A DNA stretch of 64,000 bases from Natronomonas halophila. Lineage in GTDB: Archaea; Halobacteriota; Halobacteria; Halobacteriales; Haloarculaceae. Under the pieces are notes generated by a model. That model made no database searches and was not told where the DNA came from. It saw only the letters and a program-made list of their open reading frames with translations. Numbering within the stretch: position 1 is the stretch's first letter; each line of letters opens with the position of its first letter. The DNA lies in assembly GCF_013391085.1 (NCBI RefSeq), contig NZ_CP058334.1:1798001-1862000 (forward strand), written 5' to 3'. The position numbers were made by a program, and so were the translations under genes. Positions 33,678 to 41,354 of this stretch are shown here, piece after piece.

Positions 33678-34400
33678 CTACGTCCCGCAGGTCGCGTCGA
33701 GACACCGTCGACCGCTGGCGGTCTCGAAGACCGGGAGCCCGCAATCGCACTCCTCGACGATGCGGCCATCGGGAATCGAAAAGCCGGTCTCGCAGTCGGG
33801 GTAGTCCGCACAGCCAGCGATGAGACCGCCGCGCCGGAGGATTTCGAGGGGGCTTCCGCACTCCGGGCAGTCCCATTCGCGGTCGAACCGTTCGGTGACG
33901 GCCTCCGTGAGGGAGCCACAATCGTAGTCCAGACACAACTCGAAGGTCTCGCCGCGGTCGGCGCGGAACTTCGGCAGGCCGCAGTCACAGGTGTCGTCAG
34001 TGACGCTGGCGCCGCTCGGAAGCCCGAAGACAGCCTCGCAATCGAGACAGACGACCTCGCCGGCGGTACGGACGAGGTGGCCGCCACAGCGACAGTCGCC
34101 GACTGGGATTCCGGCACGGCTCACGTCGTGGTTCTGAGTGGTAAGGTCGCCGTCCTCGTCGCCTGCGGCCTCGATTTGCAGGCTCTCGTCGCCGTCGGTC
34201 GCAACGACCCACAGCGGGTCGGTCGTCACCGAGAGTTCCGCCGGGCGGGTGAGCCACGCGACGGGCTGATAGCCGTCGGCGTCGTGGACGAGGACGGTGT
34301 CATCGGGCTTGATGAGGACGTGAACCCGGCCGCGCTGGATCCGGTCGCGGCGGCCGCTGGCGTGGACGATACAGTCGCCGGTGATGGTGCGAATCGACAC
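33678..34400 (-). CDS. NucS N-terminal-like domain fused to topoisomerase-type zinc ribbons
   Basis: The 240-residue protein begins with a domain that resembles the N-terminus of NucS: HVLIKPDDTVLVHDADGY here versus HLMLKPDGAALVHTDEGQ in the NucS encoded at 45134-45898. It lacks the NucS nuclease domain. Four cysteine-rich modules follow: CRCGGHL...CLDC, CDCGLPKF...CLDYDC, CPECGSPL...CADYPDC and CDCGLPVF...CLDATC, the pattern of the C-terminal zinc ribbons of bacterial-type topoisomerase I. This suggests single-stranded or damaged DNA binding; function unknown. It is 70 bp upstream of endA, same strand. Confidence 0.8.
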   Translation of the reverse strand: MSIRTITGDCIVHASGRRDRIQRGRVHVLIKPDDTVLVHDADGYQPVAWLTRPAELSVTTDPLWVVATDGDESLQIEAAGDEDGDLTTQNHDVSRAGIPVGDCRCGGHLVRTAGEVVCLDCEAVFGLPSGASVTDDTCDCGLPKFRADRGETFELCLDYDCGSLTEAVTERFDREWDCPECGSPLEILRRGGLIAGCADYPDCETGFSIPDGRIVEECDCGLPVFETASGRRCLDATCGT

Positions 34401-34446
34401 GGGGCCGCTGGCCGCGGCTTCCTATATAAGTACGCGGACGCGAGAA

Positions 34447-35259
34447 TCAGGCCGCGGAAACGCTCTCTGCGAGGCCCAGCAGTTGGACGGGGTCAGCTTC
34501 GTCGACGTCGGTGCCGAGGACGAGTCGCTGGCGGGGGCGACCGATGTCCTTCGGAATTTTCTCGGTGTCGATGAGGCCGACGTCCTCCAGTTTTCGCTTT
34601 TCGCGGGAGAACTTCGCCTTGCTGCCGACGCCGGTGGATTCGCCCCAGTTGCCGAGTTCGTAGAACTGGACCTCGTTTTTCGCCCCCATCAGGATACTGA
34701 GGCGGACGGGGTCGACGGAGGTTTCGTCGCTTCGGGTCTCAACGGCCGCGCTCAGCACCGTCTCGACGTCGTCCCGCATCGTCGTGCCGAGTTTCTCGTC
34801 GAGTTGGTCGAGCATTCCCGTGTAGGCGGGCGTCCGAAAGGAGACGTCAGCGGCGGTGTCGAATTGCTCTTCGACGGTCTCGCGCGTGCCGGCGACGAAC
34901 GATTCGTCGTCGTCCATTACCACGGTCAGTGTCGTCTCGTCGACGCCCGTAATCGTGGTTACTGCGCCGTCGGTGATGACGAACGAGGGTAGGTGGCCCT
35001 CCCGTCGCCGGACGCTGACGGTGCCCCGCTCGATATAGTCGACCAGATACGAAGCGACCAGAAACCGACGACGGACTGCTTTTGCCGTCTCATCGTCCGT
35101 CAGAATGCGAATCTCCCCCTCCGGGTCGTGTTCTTCGAGTGCAGACAGAATATCCGTGAAATCGGAGACACGAGAAGACGTAATGAACACGTCGCTGTCG
35201 GCCTTGAAGACGTCAGCATAGGCCGAGACGCGTTCATTATTGATACTCTTTAAGGGCAT
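34447..35259 (-). CDS. TbsP/DUF5821-family transcriptional regulator
   Basis: From ATG 35259 the protein has 270 residues. The N-terminal half resembles a Rossmann-like sensor (DVFITSSRVSDFTDILSAL; EIRILTDDETAKAVRRRFLVASYLVDYI), the middle has TVVMDDDESFVAGT, and the C-terminal part has a winged-helix ending LEDVGLIDTEKIPKDIGRPR, which I recognise from haloarchaeal TbsP proteins. TbsP in Haloferax represses the glycolytic gene gap in response to sugar; this is likely a paralogue. It is divergent from the CHAT protease gene with a 193-bp shared intergenic region, so it could control that gene. Confidence 0.75.
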   Translation of the reverse strand: MPLKSINNERVSAYADVFKADSDVFITSSRVSDFTDILSALEEHDPEGEIRILTDDETAKAVRRRFLVASYLVDYIERGTVSVRRREGHLPSFVITDGAVTTITGVDETTLTVVMDDDESFVAGTRETVEEQFDTAADVSFRTPAYTGMLDQLDEKLGTTMRDDVETVLSAAVETRSDETSVDPVRLSILMGAKNEVQFYELGNWGESTGVGSKAKFSREKRKLEDVGLIDTEKIPKDIGRPRQRLVLGTDVDEADPVQLLGLAESVSAA

Positions 35260-35420
35260 ACCTCTAGACACGTCGATACCTGAGTTAAATCTTCGGCAAA
35301 CGGTCGGGGGATAATCCCTCCCGTTCGGCGTGATGGCCGACCTTCCGTCCGGTTTGGACGTACGCCCCCCCATCCCGTGTTATCCTCTATCGAACCGTCG
35401 GCGACTGATTCGATGGGCAA

Positions 35421-35429
35421 CTTTATACA
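35421..35429 (+). promoter_or_regulatory. TATA box for a leaderless CHAT-protease transcript
   Basis: CTTTATACA is centred about 28 nt before the ATG at 35453, the distance typical for TBP-driven initiation at or next to the start codon in haloarchaea. There is no Shine-Dalgarno sequence before 35453. This position supports ATG 35453 over the upstream GTG at 35444. Confidence 0.6.
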
Positions 35430-35452
35430 TGGAAATTGGGTAGGTGGAACTA

Positions 35453-37525
35453 ATGACTGGTGTCGTCTTCGAGTCGCTGTCGTCGCCACCGCGGATTCGC
35501 GTCGCGGATACCGTCGGTCACGAACAGACCGACCTCTATACCGACCAGCCCTGCACGCTGACGCCCACGACTGCTGACTTTCCCTTCCGTGTTACCGACG
35601 CCGTGGAGACGACGATATCGGGGTTCGAGACCTCGAAAGCGATTCAGGTGTATGTTCGGGACCGTTCTGGTCGGATGGTTCTTAGCGCTGAACATGACTG
35701 CGAACACTCGTTACCGGCTGATGACTACTTCATCGAGCTCTCTGCCTCGGTTAAAATCTACATAGAGGTATCCAGCAGCATATCTATTGACGCGAACCTG
35801 GAGCGATCGCGTGTTTCATTCGACGGCCCGACACGGCTGGTGATCGGATCTCGATCGCCTCGGAGCCAACCCCCCGAGACTGTCACCACGACTGGTGACC
35901 CCGAAGACCTGATGACTGCGTTGTCGTGTCTGGGTGAAGGTATTCTGGCTGACTCTCCTGACCGCTCGTATCCAACTATTCGGGGACATCCGCCAGAGAT
36001 AGCGCTCGGCTCGGAACTCGAGGTCCCAGACAACATCGAGCCACACGATTCCGATGTCGTCTTCGAACTCCCACCTCGTATTGACGCGCTCTACCCTGCT
36101 GTTCCGCTAGTCTACTATCTCGATGCAGCCATCGAACCGGGTGAAACCCCTCGAATCGTCGCTGACGGCGAGACTATCTATGAGACGTCCCTCGAAGAGT
36201 TCCCATCAGCCGTCAAAGAAATCCTTCCGCATGTGTTCCTGCTTGACTGTCTCGCTCGTCGGGCTGGCTTTTACCCATTCAAAATCGGCGTTCACGAACG
36301 CGTAACTGATGATTTACCCTTTGCCCCAGCTGACTACTACGACCGACCACTGGCAGAGCAATTGCGGGCGTATCTGGATGTTCCTTTCGAGACGCTGAAA
36401 CCATATCTTCCACAGTGGTCGGTTACCGCTCACGTCGAACCAGATATCGAACATGTAACCGCGATGCCGTATCTCGCGGCGCAGTTGGCCTTCGTCGAAT
36501 GTACGACGTATCCACGGGTGACAGGTGACGACGCCCGCAAGGCGAGCATACAGGCCTTTGTTGAGGGTGGAAGTAGCGCGACTCGAGCAACGACCGACGT
36601 ATTCAACGAGGATGCCGCTTTCGTCGATGTCTCACCTGATCCTCGAACACTCTCCGATATCTGGGTCGGCGATGATATCCCGCTCCGAGCGAGCGAGTTC
36701 ATGGCTGAGGGTCACCAGAACCGTCACAACCGGGAGCCGCTCGAAGAGAGGACCGTCACGGTGACCATCGTCTGCAACGAATCGTGGATGGACGGTGAGG
36801 CGGCTGCTGTCGAGGAACTATACGGTACGCGAGAGGACCTTCCTTTCAATATTCGCACCCATGACGGGTTAACCTGCGACGAATTGGCCGAGGTCCTTCA
36901 GCGCGATACTGACTTCTTCCATTATATCGGTCATGCCGAGCCCAAAGGATTGCAGTGTACGAACGGCTTTCTCGATATCCAGAATATTTCGTCAGTTGGC
37001 ACGGATATCTTCTTCCTCAATGCTTGCCAGTCTTATCAACAGGCGGCCGCTCTGGTCGAAGCCGGTGCGATTGGAGGTATCGCCACGCTCAGCGATGTAA
37101 TCGATGAACCGGCTAGCGCTGTTGGCCGGACAACTGCTCGCATGCTGAATCAAGGTTTCGGGCTTCGTGATGCTCTTTCGATTGCACGAAGCCGTTCATT
37201 CACTGGCGGGCAGTATCTGACTATCGGTGACGATAGTGCCACATTTCTACACGCAGAGAGTCATCTTCCGAACCGATGTATCGTTGCTGAATCAGGAAAT
37301 GAGTACCATCTCTCGATGCTTCCCTATACGGACCAATACGGGCTCGGAGGAATGATAACACCATATACCGACTCCGAGGGTAAGCGATATCTTAGCGGCA
37401 CCTTGATTGGCCCCTACAATCTTTCCAGAGACGAACTCGTGGACTTCCTCGAACTCCAAGACGTCCCCGTCGAATTCGAAGGCGAGTTCTATTGGGCGTC
37501 GGACTTAGCCGAAGAACTGGAATAA
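35453..37525 (+). CDS. CHAT-domain (caspase-like) protease of halophile type
   Basis: The product from ATG 35453 has 690 residues. The C-terminal part is a CHAT domain: FFHYIGHAEP with predicted catalytic His494, and FFLNACQSYQQ with Cys525, followed by EAGAIGGIATLSDVIDEPA and ARMLNQGFGLRDALSIARS, all characteristic. The first ~135 residues look beta-rich; residues ~135-430 are helical and unassigned, and about 90 residues follow the protease core. There is no TPR repeat or membrane helix. CHAT proteases act in cell-death and defence systems (for example TPR-CHAT of Craspase) or regulated proteolysis. The coding sequence is visibly lower in GC than its neighbours, suggesting transfer. Confidence 0.85.
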   Translation: MTGVVFESLSSPPRIRVADTVGHEQTDLYTDQPCTLTPTTADFPFRVTDAVETTISGFETSKAIQVYVRDRSGRMVLSAEHDCEHSLPADDYFIELSASVKIYIEVSSSISIDANLERSRVSFDGPTRLVIGSRSPRSQPPETVTTTGDPEDLMTALSCLGEGILADSPDRSYPTIRGHPPEIALGSELEVPDNIEPHDSDVVFELPPRIDALYPAVPLVYYLDAAIEPGETPRIVADGETIYETSLEEFPSAVKEILPHVFLLDCLARRAGFYPFKIGVHERVTDDLPFAPADYYDRPLAEQLRAYLDVPFETLKPYLPQWSVTAHVEPDIEHVTAMPYLAAQLAFVECTTYPRVTGDDARKASIQAFVEGGSSATRATTDVFNEDAAFVDVSPDPRTLSDIWVGDDIPLRASEFMAEGHQNRHNREPLEERTVTVTIVCNESWMDGEAAAVEELYGTREDLPFNIRTHDGLTCDELAEVLQRDTDFFHYIGHAEPKGLQCTNGFLDIQNISSVGTDIFFLNACQSYQQAAALVEAGAIGGIATLSDVIDEPASAVGRTTARMLNQGFGLRDALSIARSRSFTGGQYLTIGDDSATFLHAESHLPNRCIVAESGNEYHLSMLPYTDQYGLGGMITPYTDSEGKRYLSGTLIGPYNLSRDELVDFLELQDVPVEFEGEFYWASDLAEELE

Positions 37526-37527
37526 CT

Positions 37528-38331
37528 CTAAACGACGTGTTCGGTGTCGTAGGAGCCCAAAACGCGCACCCAGCCGTTTTCGGCGAGGCCGCGCAACTCG
37601 TCGATTGCTTCCTGTGCTCGTTCCTCGTAGAGGCCGGCGGCGAAATCGAAGTGGAAGATGTAGTCGCCGAGGCGTTCGCCGCTGGGGCGGGATTCCACGC
37701 GCGAGAGGTTGATGTCCCGGTCGGCAAACGGTTCGAGCATCTCCAGGAGGAGACCGGGATAGTTGGTGTTCGGATAGACGATGACGGTGCTCTTGCCGCC
37801 GGCATCGGAGCGCTCGGTTTCGGGCGCCAGCACGACGAACCGGGTGGCGTTGGAGGTGCTGTCCTGGATGCCCTGTGCGAGCACTTGCAGGTCATCGCCG
37901 GCGTTTTCCGGATGGCCGATGGCCGCGACGGTCGGGTCCTCGCGGGCGCGTTCGACACCACGGGCGGTGGAGGCGACGGCCTCGGTCTTGGCGCTGGGGT
38001 ACTCGCTGGCGAGGTACTCGCGGCACTGGGCCAGCGCCTGCGGGTGGCTGGCGACGATATCGAACTCGCTGGTCTGGGCGAGCAGCGCGTGTTTGATCGG
38101 CGTGACGATCTCGCGGACGACGGCGACGTTGCGGTCCGCCAGCGCGTCCAGCGATTCGGTGACTGACCCCTCGATGCTGTTCTCGATGGGGATGACGCCG
38201 CGTTCGTACTCGCCGCCGGCGACGCCTTCGACGATGCTGGTCACCGACTCGACGAAGTCGATTTCGTCGGCAACCGCCTGCGTCGCGCGATGGGAGTACG
38301 TTCCTTCGGGACCGAGCGTGAGGGCCTTCAT
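37528..38331 (-). CDS. pheA: Prephenate dehydratase
   Basis: The 267-residue protein starts at ATG 38331. The dehydratase part has LGPEGTYSHRATQAVAD at the N-terminus, the VIPIENSIEGSVTESLD motif, and the SNATRFVVL motif with the catalytic Thr (T-R-F) near residue 165. A C-terminal ACT domain includes YPGLLLEMLEPFADRDINLSRVESRPS, the ESRP signature for phenylalanine feedback binding. It converts prephenate to phenylpyruvate in phenylalanine synthesis. Its stop is 2 bp from the end of the CHAT gene (convergent). Confidence 0.95.
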   Translation of the reverse strand: MKALTLGPEGTYSHRATQAVADEIDFVESVTSIVEGVAGGEYERGVIPIENSIEGSVTESLDALADRNVAVVREIVTPIKHALLAQTSEFDIVASHPQALAQCREYLASEYPSAKTEAVASTARGVERAREDPTVAAIGHPENAGDDLQVLAQGIQDSTSNATRFVVLAPETERSDAGGKSTVIVYPNTNYPGLLLEMLEPFADRDINLSRVESRPSGERLGDYIFHFDFAAGLYEERAQEAIDELRGLAENGWVRVLGSYDTEHVV

Positions 38332-38448
38332 CGATTCACGGTAGATGGGGAGGTATGAAAAGGGCGTCGGGGGCGTGGTCCGACCGCAGGGAGGACCACG
38401 ATAGCGAGCGCTGCGGACTTTTAAACATCGCCGCCGGAAAGGCCAGCC

Positions 38449-38997
38449 ATGAACCGAGTCACCGTCGACGCGTGTGACGTTGCGTCTTACGCGGGCATCG
38501 AGCGTCGAAATCTCGGTGAGGCGGTAGAGACCGATGCGGTGGCGCTCAACCACTACGCGGTCGACCCGGGCGAGCGCATCGCGGGCCTCCACACACATCT
38601 CGACCAGGAAGAGGTGTTCGTCGTGCTGTCGGGGTCGGCGGTGTTCGAGACGCTCGACGGGAAACGGGCCGTCACCGAGGACGAGGCTATCCGCTTTGCA
38701 CCCGGCGAATTCCAGTCCTGTACGAACCGGGCGGACGAGCGACTCGTCGTACTCGCGGTCGGCGCGCCCGCCGGCACCGACGAACTCCGGGTTCCAGTCG
38801 GCTGTCACGCCTGCGAAGCCGACGCGATGGCGCTCGAATTCGCCGCCGGCGAGGAACGTCTCGTCTGCCCGGAATGCGACGCCGAACGGGTGCCCGAATG
38901 TCCCGAGTGTGGGGGTGGTGAATTGCGCGCGGAACTGGTCGAAGGCCGCCCCGCCAGCGTCTGCCAGTCCTGCGGTGCGGCCGACCCTGCTCGATAG
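38449..38997 (+). CDS. Cupin domain protein with C-terminal zinc ribbons
   Basis: The 182-residue protein has a cupin barrel (about 20-105) with GLHTHLDQEEVFVVLSGSAVFE, the G(X)5HXH(X)3,4E metal motif, and a second motif around RFAPGEFQSCTNRADER. After it come two CxxC pairs in VGCHACEA and LVCPECDAERVPECPECGG plus VCQSCGAA, forming one or two zinc ribbons. Similar cupin-zinc ribbon fusions occur in halophiles; substrate unknown. It is divergent from pheA. Confidence 0.85.
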   Translation: MNRVTVDACDVASYAGIERRNLGEAVETDAVALNHYAVDPGERIAGLHTHLDQEEVFVVLSGSAVFETLDGKRAVTEDEAIRFAPGEFQSCTNRADERLVVLAVGAPAGTDELRVPVGCHACEADAMALEFAAGEERLVCPECDAERVPECPECGGGELRAELVEGRPASVCQSCGAADPAR

Positions 38998-39042
38998 CGT
39001 CCACGCTCCGAGTTTTATATATCCGCCCGCCGGAGTGCCGGC

Positions 39043-39921
39043 ATGAACCGCGATAAAGCGGCGCTTGCCGGGGTAGGACTCGGCCTGCTCGCGTCCGCGC
39101 TGGCGCTCGCGTACGCGTTCGTCGTCGACCTCATCGGGCTGCCGCCCACGCCCGGCGTCCCCTACGGAACGATACTGGCAGTCGCGGCGGTCGCCGTCGT
39201 CCCCTTCGCCGTCGCGGGCGGGTCGGCCTACGTGGCCGCTCGCCACGGCGTCTTCGCGCCGTTGGTACTCGTCGCCGTACTCGCGCTTGCGCCCGCCGTG
39301 CTCGGCTGGACGGGCGACGAACTGCTGGTCGGGCTCTTCGTCGTCGGCCCGTTCGTCGTGGTGGCGGGCCTCGCCGACGCGCTCGTTCGGGCGCGAGTCG
39401 ATCGCCTGAAAAACCCACCCTCGGAGGCCGGCTACCGGGCGCTTTCGGTCGGCGTGATGGCGGCTATCGTCTACTTCGGCGTGTTCACGCTGCGGGCGGT
39501 CCTGCCGCTGTGGCGCATCGACACCGGCGCGCCCCAGACTCTGCCACCGTCAGTCGACCTCTTGCTCATGCTGTGGTACGTCTTCGGCATCGCACTCGTC
39601 CTCGTCGGCCTTCCGGTCGCGCTCAACCGGCGATTCGGCCTCGTCGCGCCGCTTTTCGGCCTTGCCGCGTACCTGCTGGTCGACCTCGCGTACCTCCAAC
39701 CGCTGGTCGCGGAAGGTGCCGAACTCGTCGTCGTGCTCCTGCTGGCCGTCTGGCCCCTGTTGGCGTCCGTTCTTGGGGGTGTCGGTGCTATCGAGTGGTG
39801 GGTCCGAAAGCGTCGCGGGGAGTACGAGCAACCCGACGAGGAAGGCGGCGAGGGGGGCGACGGCGGCGATGGCGGCGGCAGATTCACCGTCGAAGGCGGC
39901 CTCTTCGGCGACCGCGTCTAG
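39043..39921 (+). CDS. Polytopic membrane protein of unknown function
   Basis: The 292-residue protein has about seven hydrophobic segments (starting near residues 8, 44, 68, 100, 136, 168, 200 and 225). The C-terminal tail after about residue 255 is acidic and Gly-rich (EEGGEGGDGGDGGG) and should be cytoplasmic. No transport or enzyme signature is recognised. It stands 45 bp after the cupin gene, same strand. Confidence 0.7.
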   Translation: MNRDKAALAGVGLGLLASALALAYAFVVDLIGLPPTPGVPYGTILAVAAVAVVPFAVAGGSAYVAARHGVFAPLVLVAVLALAPAVLGWTGDELLVGLFVVGPFVVVAGLADALVRARVDRLKNPPSEAGYRALSVGVMAAIVYFGVFTLRAVLPLWRIDTGAPQTLPPSVDLLLMLWYVFGIALVLVGLPVALNRRFGLVAPLFGLAAYLLVDLAYLQPLVAEGAELVVVLLLAVWPLLASVLGGVGAIEWWVRKRRGEYEQPDEEGGEGGDGGDGGGRFTVEGGLFGDRV

Positions 39922-40000
39922 CGGTTTTTCGCTTCCTGTGCCGTGGTATTATCTCCCGCGGACATCGATGTTACTTGGTTGTGCTCATGTTGGCGAGAGA

Positions 40001-40007
40001 ATATATA
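40001..40007 (+). promoter_or_regulatory. TATA box of the doxX transcript
   Basis: ATATATA at 40001-40007 lies about 30 nt before ATG 40034 and about 100 nt before the DoxX start at 40105. The spacing suggests that transcription begins at or next to 40034, so that the short ORF there is the first thing translated. Confidence 0.55.
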
Positions 40008-40033
40008 GGTTCCATATCCTACCTGGTAACGTA

Positions 40034-40105
40034 ATGAAACCAGATATCGAAATGAGTGCTGTATCGCCCGCCAACCGTTCGACGCTCACGGCGGTGGTCG
40101 CCTGA
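40034..40105 (+). CDS. 23-residue leader ORF coupled to doxX
   Basis: A 23-codon frame starts at ATG 40034 and ends at TGA 40103-40105; the A of that stop is the first base of the DoxX ATG. The TATA box at 40001 would make this a leaderless first ORF. The peptide (MKPDIEMSAVSPANRSTLTA plus three residues) has no known motif. Translation of it could re-initiate at DoxX or regulate it. It may also be just a 5' UTR without function. Confidence 0.4.
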   Translation: MKPDIEMSAVSPANRSTLTAVVA

Positions 40106-40518
40106 TGTTCGACGCTGCAGGCGCCGACATCGTGTTCCTCATCGCGCGAGTCCTCTTCGGCGGCGTCCTCGCGTTCATGGGTCTCAACCACTTCCTGAAC
40201 CTCGAGGACATGACCGGCTACGCCCAGTTCAAGGGCCTGCCGGCGCCGAAGGCGTCCGTCCTCTTCAGCGGCGGCCTGCTGGTCTTCGGCGGCCTCTCGC
40301 TTATTACGGGGGTCCTCCCGGCCATCGGCGCGGGCGCTATCGCCCTGTTCCTCGTCGTCTCGGCAATCACGATGCACGACTTCTGGAACCAGGAGGGCGA
40401 GGAGGCCCAAAACGAGATGACCGCGTTCCTCAAGAACATCTACGGCGCCGGCGCCGCGCTGGCGTTCCTCGCGGTCGCGAACGCCGTCTGGCCCTACGCG
40501 GTCAACGTCGGCCTGTAA
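40105..40518 (+). CDS. DoxX-family membrane protein
   Basis: The 137-residue protein has four membrane segments and the DoxX pattern: FLIARVLFGGVLAFMGLNHFLN near the N-terminus, GYAQFKGLPAPKASVLFSGGLLV, GAIALFLVVSAITMHDFW and a final helix. DoxX proteins are linked to thiosulfate/quinone oxidoreduction, redox protection or small-molecule movement in different organisms; the specific role is not evident here. Confidence 0.85.
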   Translation: MFDAAGADIVFLIARVLFGGVLAFMGLNHFLNLEDMTGYAQFKGLPAPKASVLFSGGLLVFGGLSLITGVLPAIGAGAIALFLVVSAITMHDFWNQEGEEAQNEMTAFLKNIYGAGAALAFLAVANAVWPYAVNVGL

Positions 40519-40555
40519 ACGCGGTCCGACTGTCCACGCGAGTCCCTTTTCCCCT

Positions 40556-41272
40556 TTATAATCGAACGACGTCCCCGAGCAGGTTTCCGAGCGGTTGCTC
40601 CGTCTCGGCAGCCGGCGTCGTCACGCGAATCTCCGAATCGCGCGTCACGTCGTAGAACTTGATTTCGAGCGTGAACCCGCCGTCCTCGGCGATGGGGACC
40701 GCCTCGCGCTGGCCCGTCGGGTCGTGGCGCGCCCACGCGTACTCGCCGGCGTAGGTGGCGTCGGTTCGGCCGCGAATCTCGTAGACGTCGGGCCGCTGTT
40801 CGACGGCGTCACCTGCCAGCGGATAGCCGGCGTCGACCCACGCGCCGAACCCCTCGTCGATGGCGTAGGTGTCGACGTAGCCGTTCTCGATGAGCGTGGC
40901 GCCGCGCATCGCCGAGAGATGGTGCGGACAGCCACAGTAGGTGACGATGCGGGTGTCCGTCGAGCGGTCCGCGAGCGGGTCGCCGCCCTCCTGGCCGTCG
41001 GGCGCCGGACTGAGGACGGCCGCTTCGATATGGGCGCGCTGGTAGGCGGTCAGGCTTCGAGCGTCGGCGAAGACGGTGTCGTTGTCCGCGCGATACCACT
41101 CGATAGCGTCGTCGATGGGGACCAAAGGGACCTCGACGCCGTCGTCGGTGGTCGTCGTCTCGTAGCCGTATTCGTTGGCGGCCTCAGGAGTGTCATCGCC
41201 GCCACCGAGACAGCCAGCGGTCGCGACTGCGCCGGCCGCGACGCCGGTTTGGAGGAACGTTCGCCGGTTCAT
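40556..41272 (-). CDS. Tat lipoprotein with rhodanese domain
   Basis: The 238-residue protein starts at ATG 41272 with NRRTFLQTGVAAGAVATAGC, a Tat signal with lipobox (Cys21). A rhodanese domain follows (about residues 45-145): VFADARSLTAYQRAHIEAAV, and the active-site loop IVTYCGCPHHLSAMRG with the catalytic Cys. The region after it (TYAGEYAWARHDPTG...FTLEIKFYDV) is an extra beta domain. It would transfer sulfur or act on thiols outside the cell. A second Tat lipoprotein gene is divergent, 82 bp away. Confidence 0.85.
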   Translation of the reverse strand: MNRRTFLQTGVAAGAVATAGCLGGGDDTPEAANEYGYETTTTDDGVEVPLVPIDDAIEWYRADNDTVFADARSLTAYQRAHIEAAVLSPAPDGQEGGDPLADRSTDTRIVTYCGCPHHLSAMRGATLIENGYVDTYAIDEGFGAWVDAGYPLAGDAVEQRPDVYEIRGRTDATYAGEYAWARHDPTGQREAVPIAEDGGFTLEIKFYDVTRDSEIRVTTPAAETEQPLGNLLGDVVRL

Positions 41273-41354
41273 GCCAGCGGATACGACCCGCGTGGACAAA
41301 ACGGTTCCCTGCGGCGGCGATAGCGTTTTGCGTCGGTCGCTCCTGCGAGGGGAT

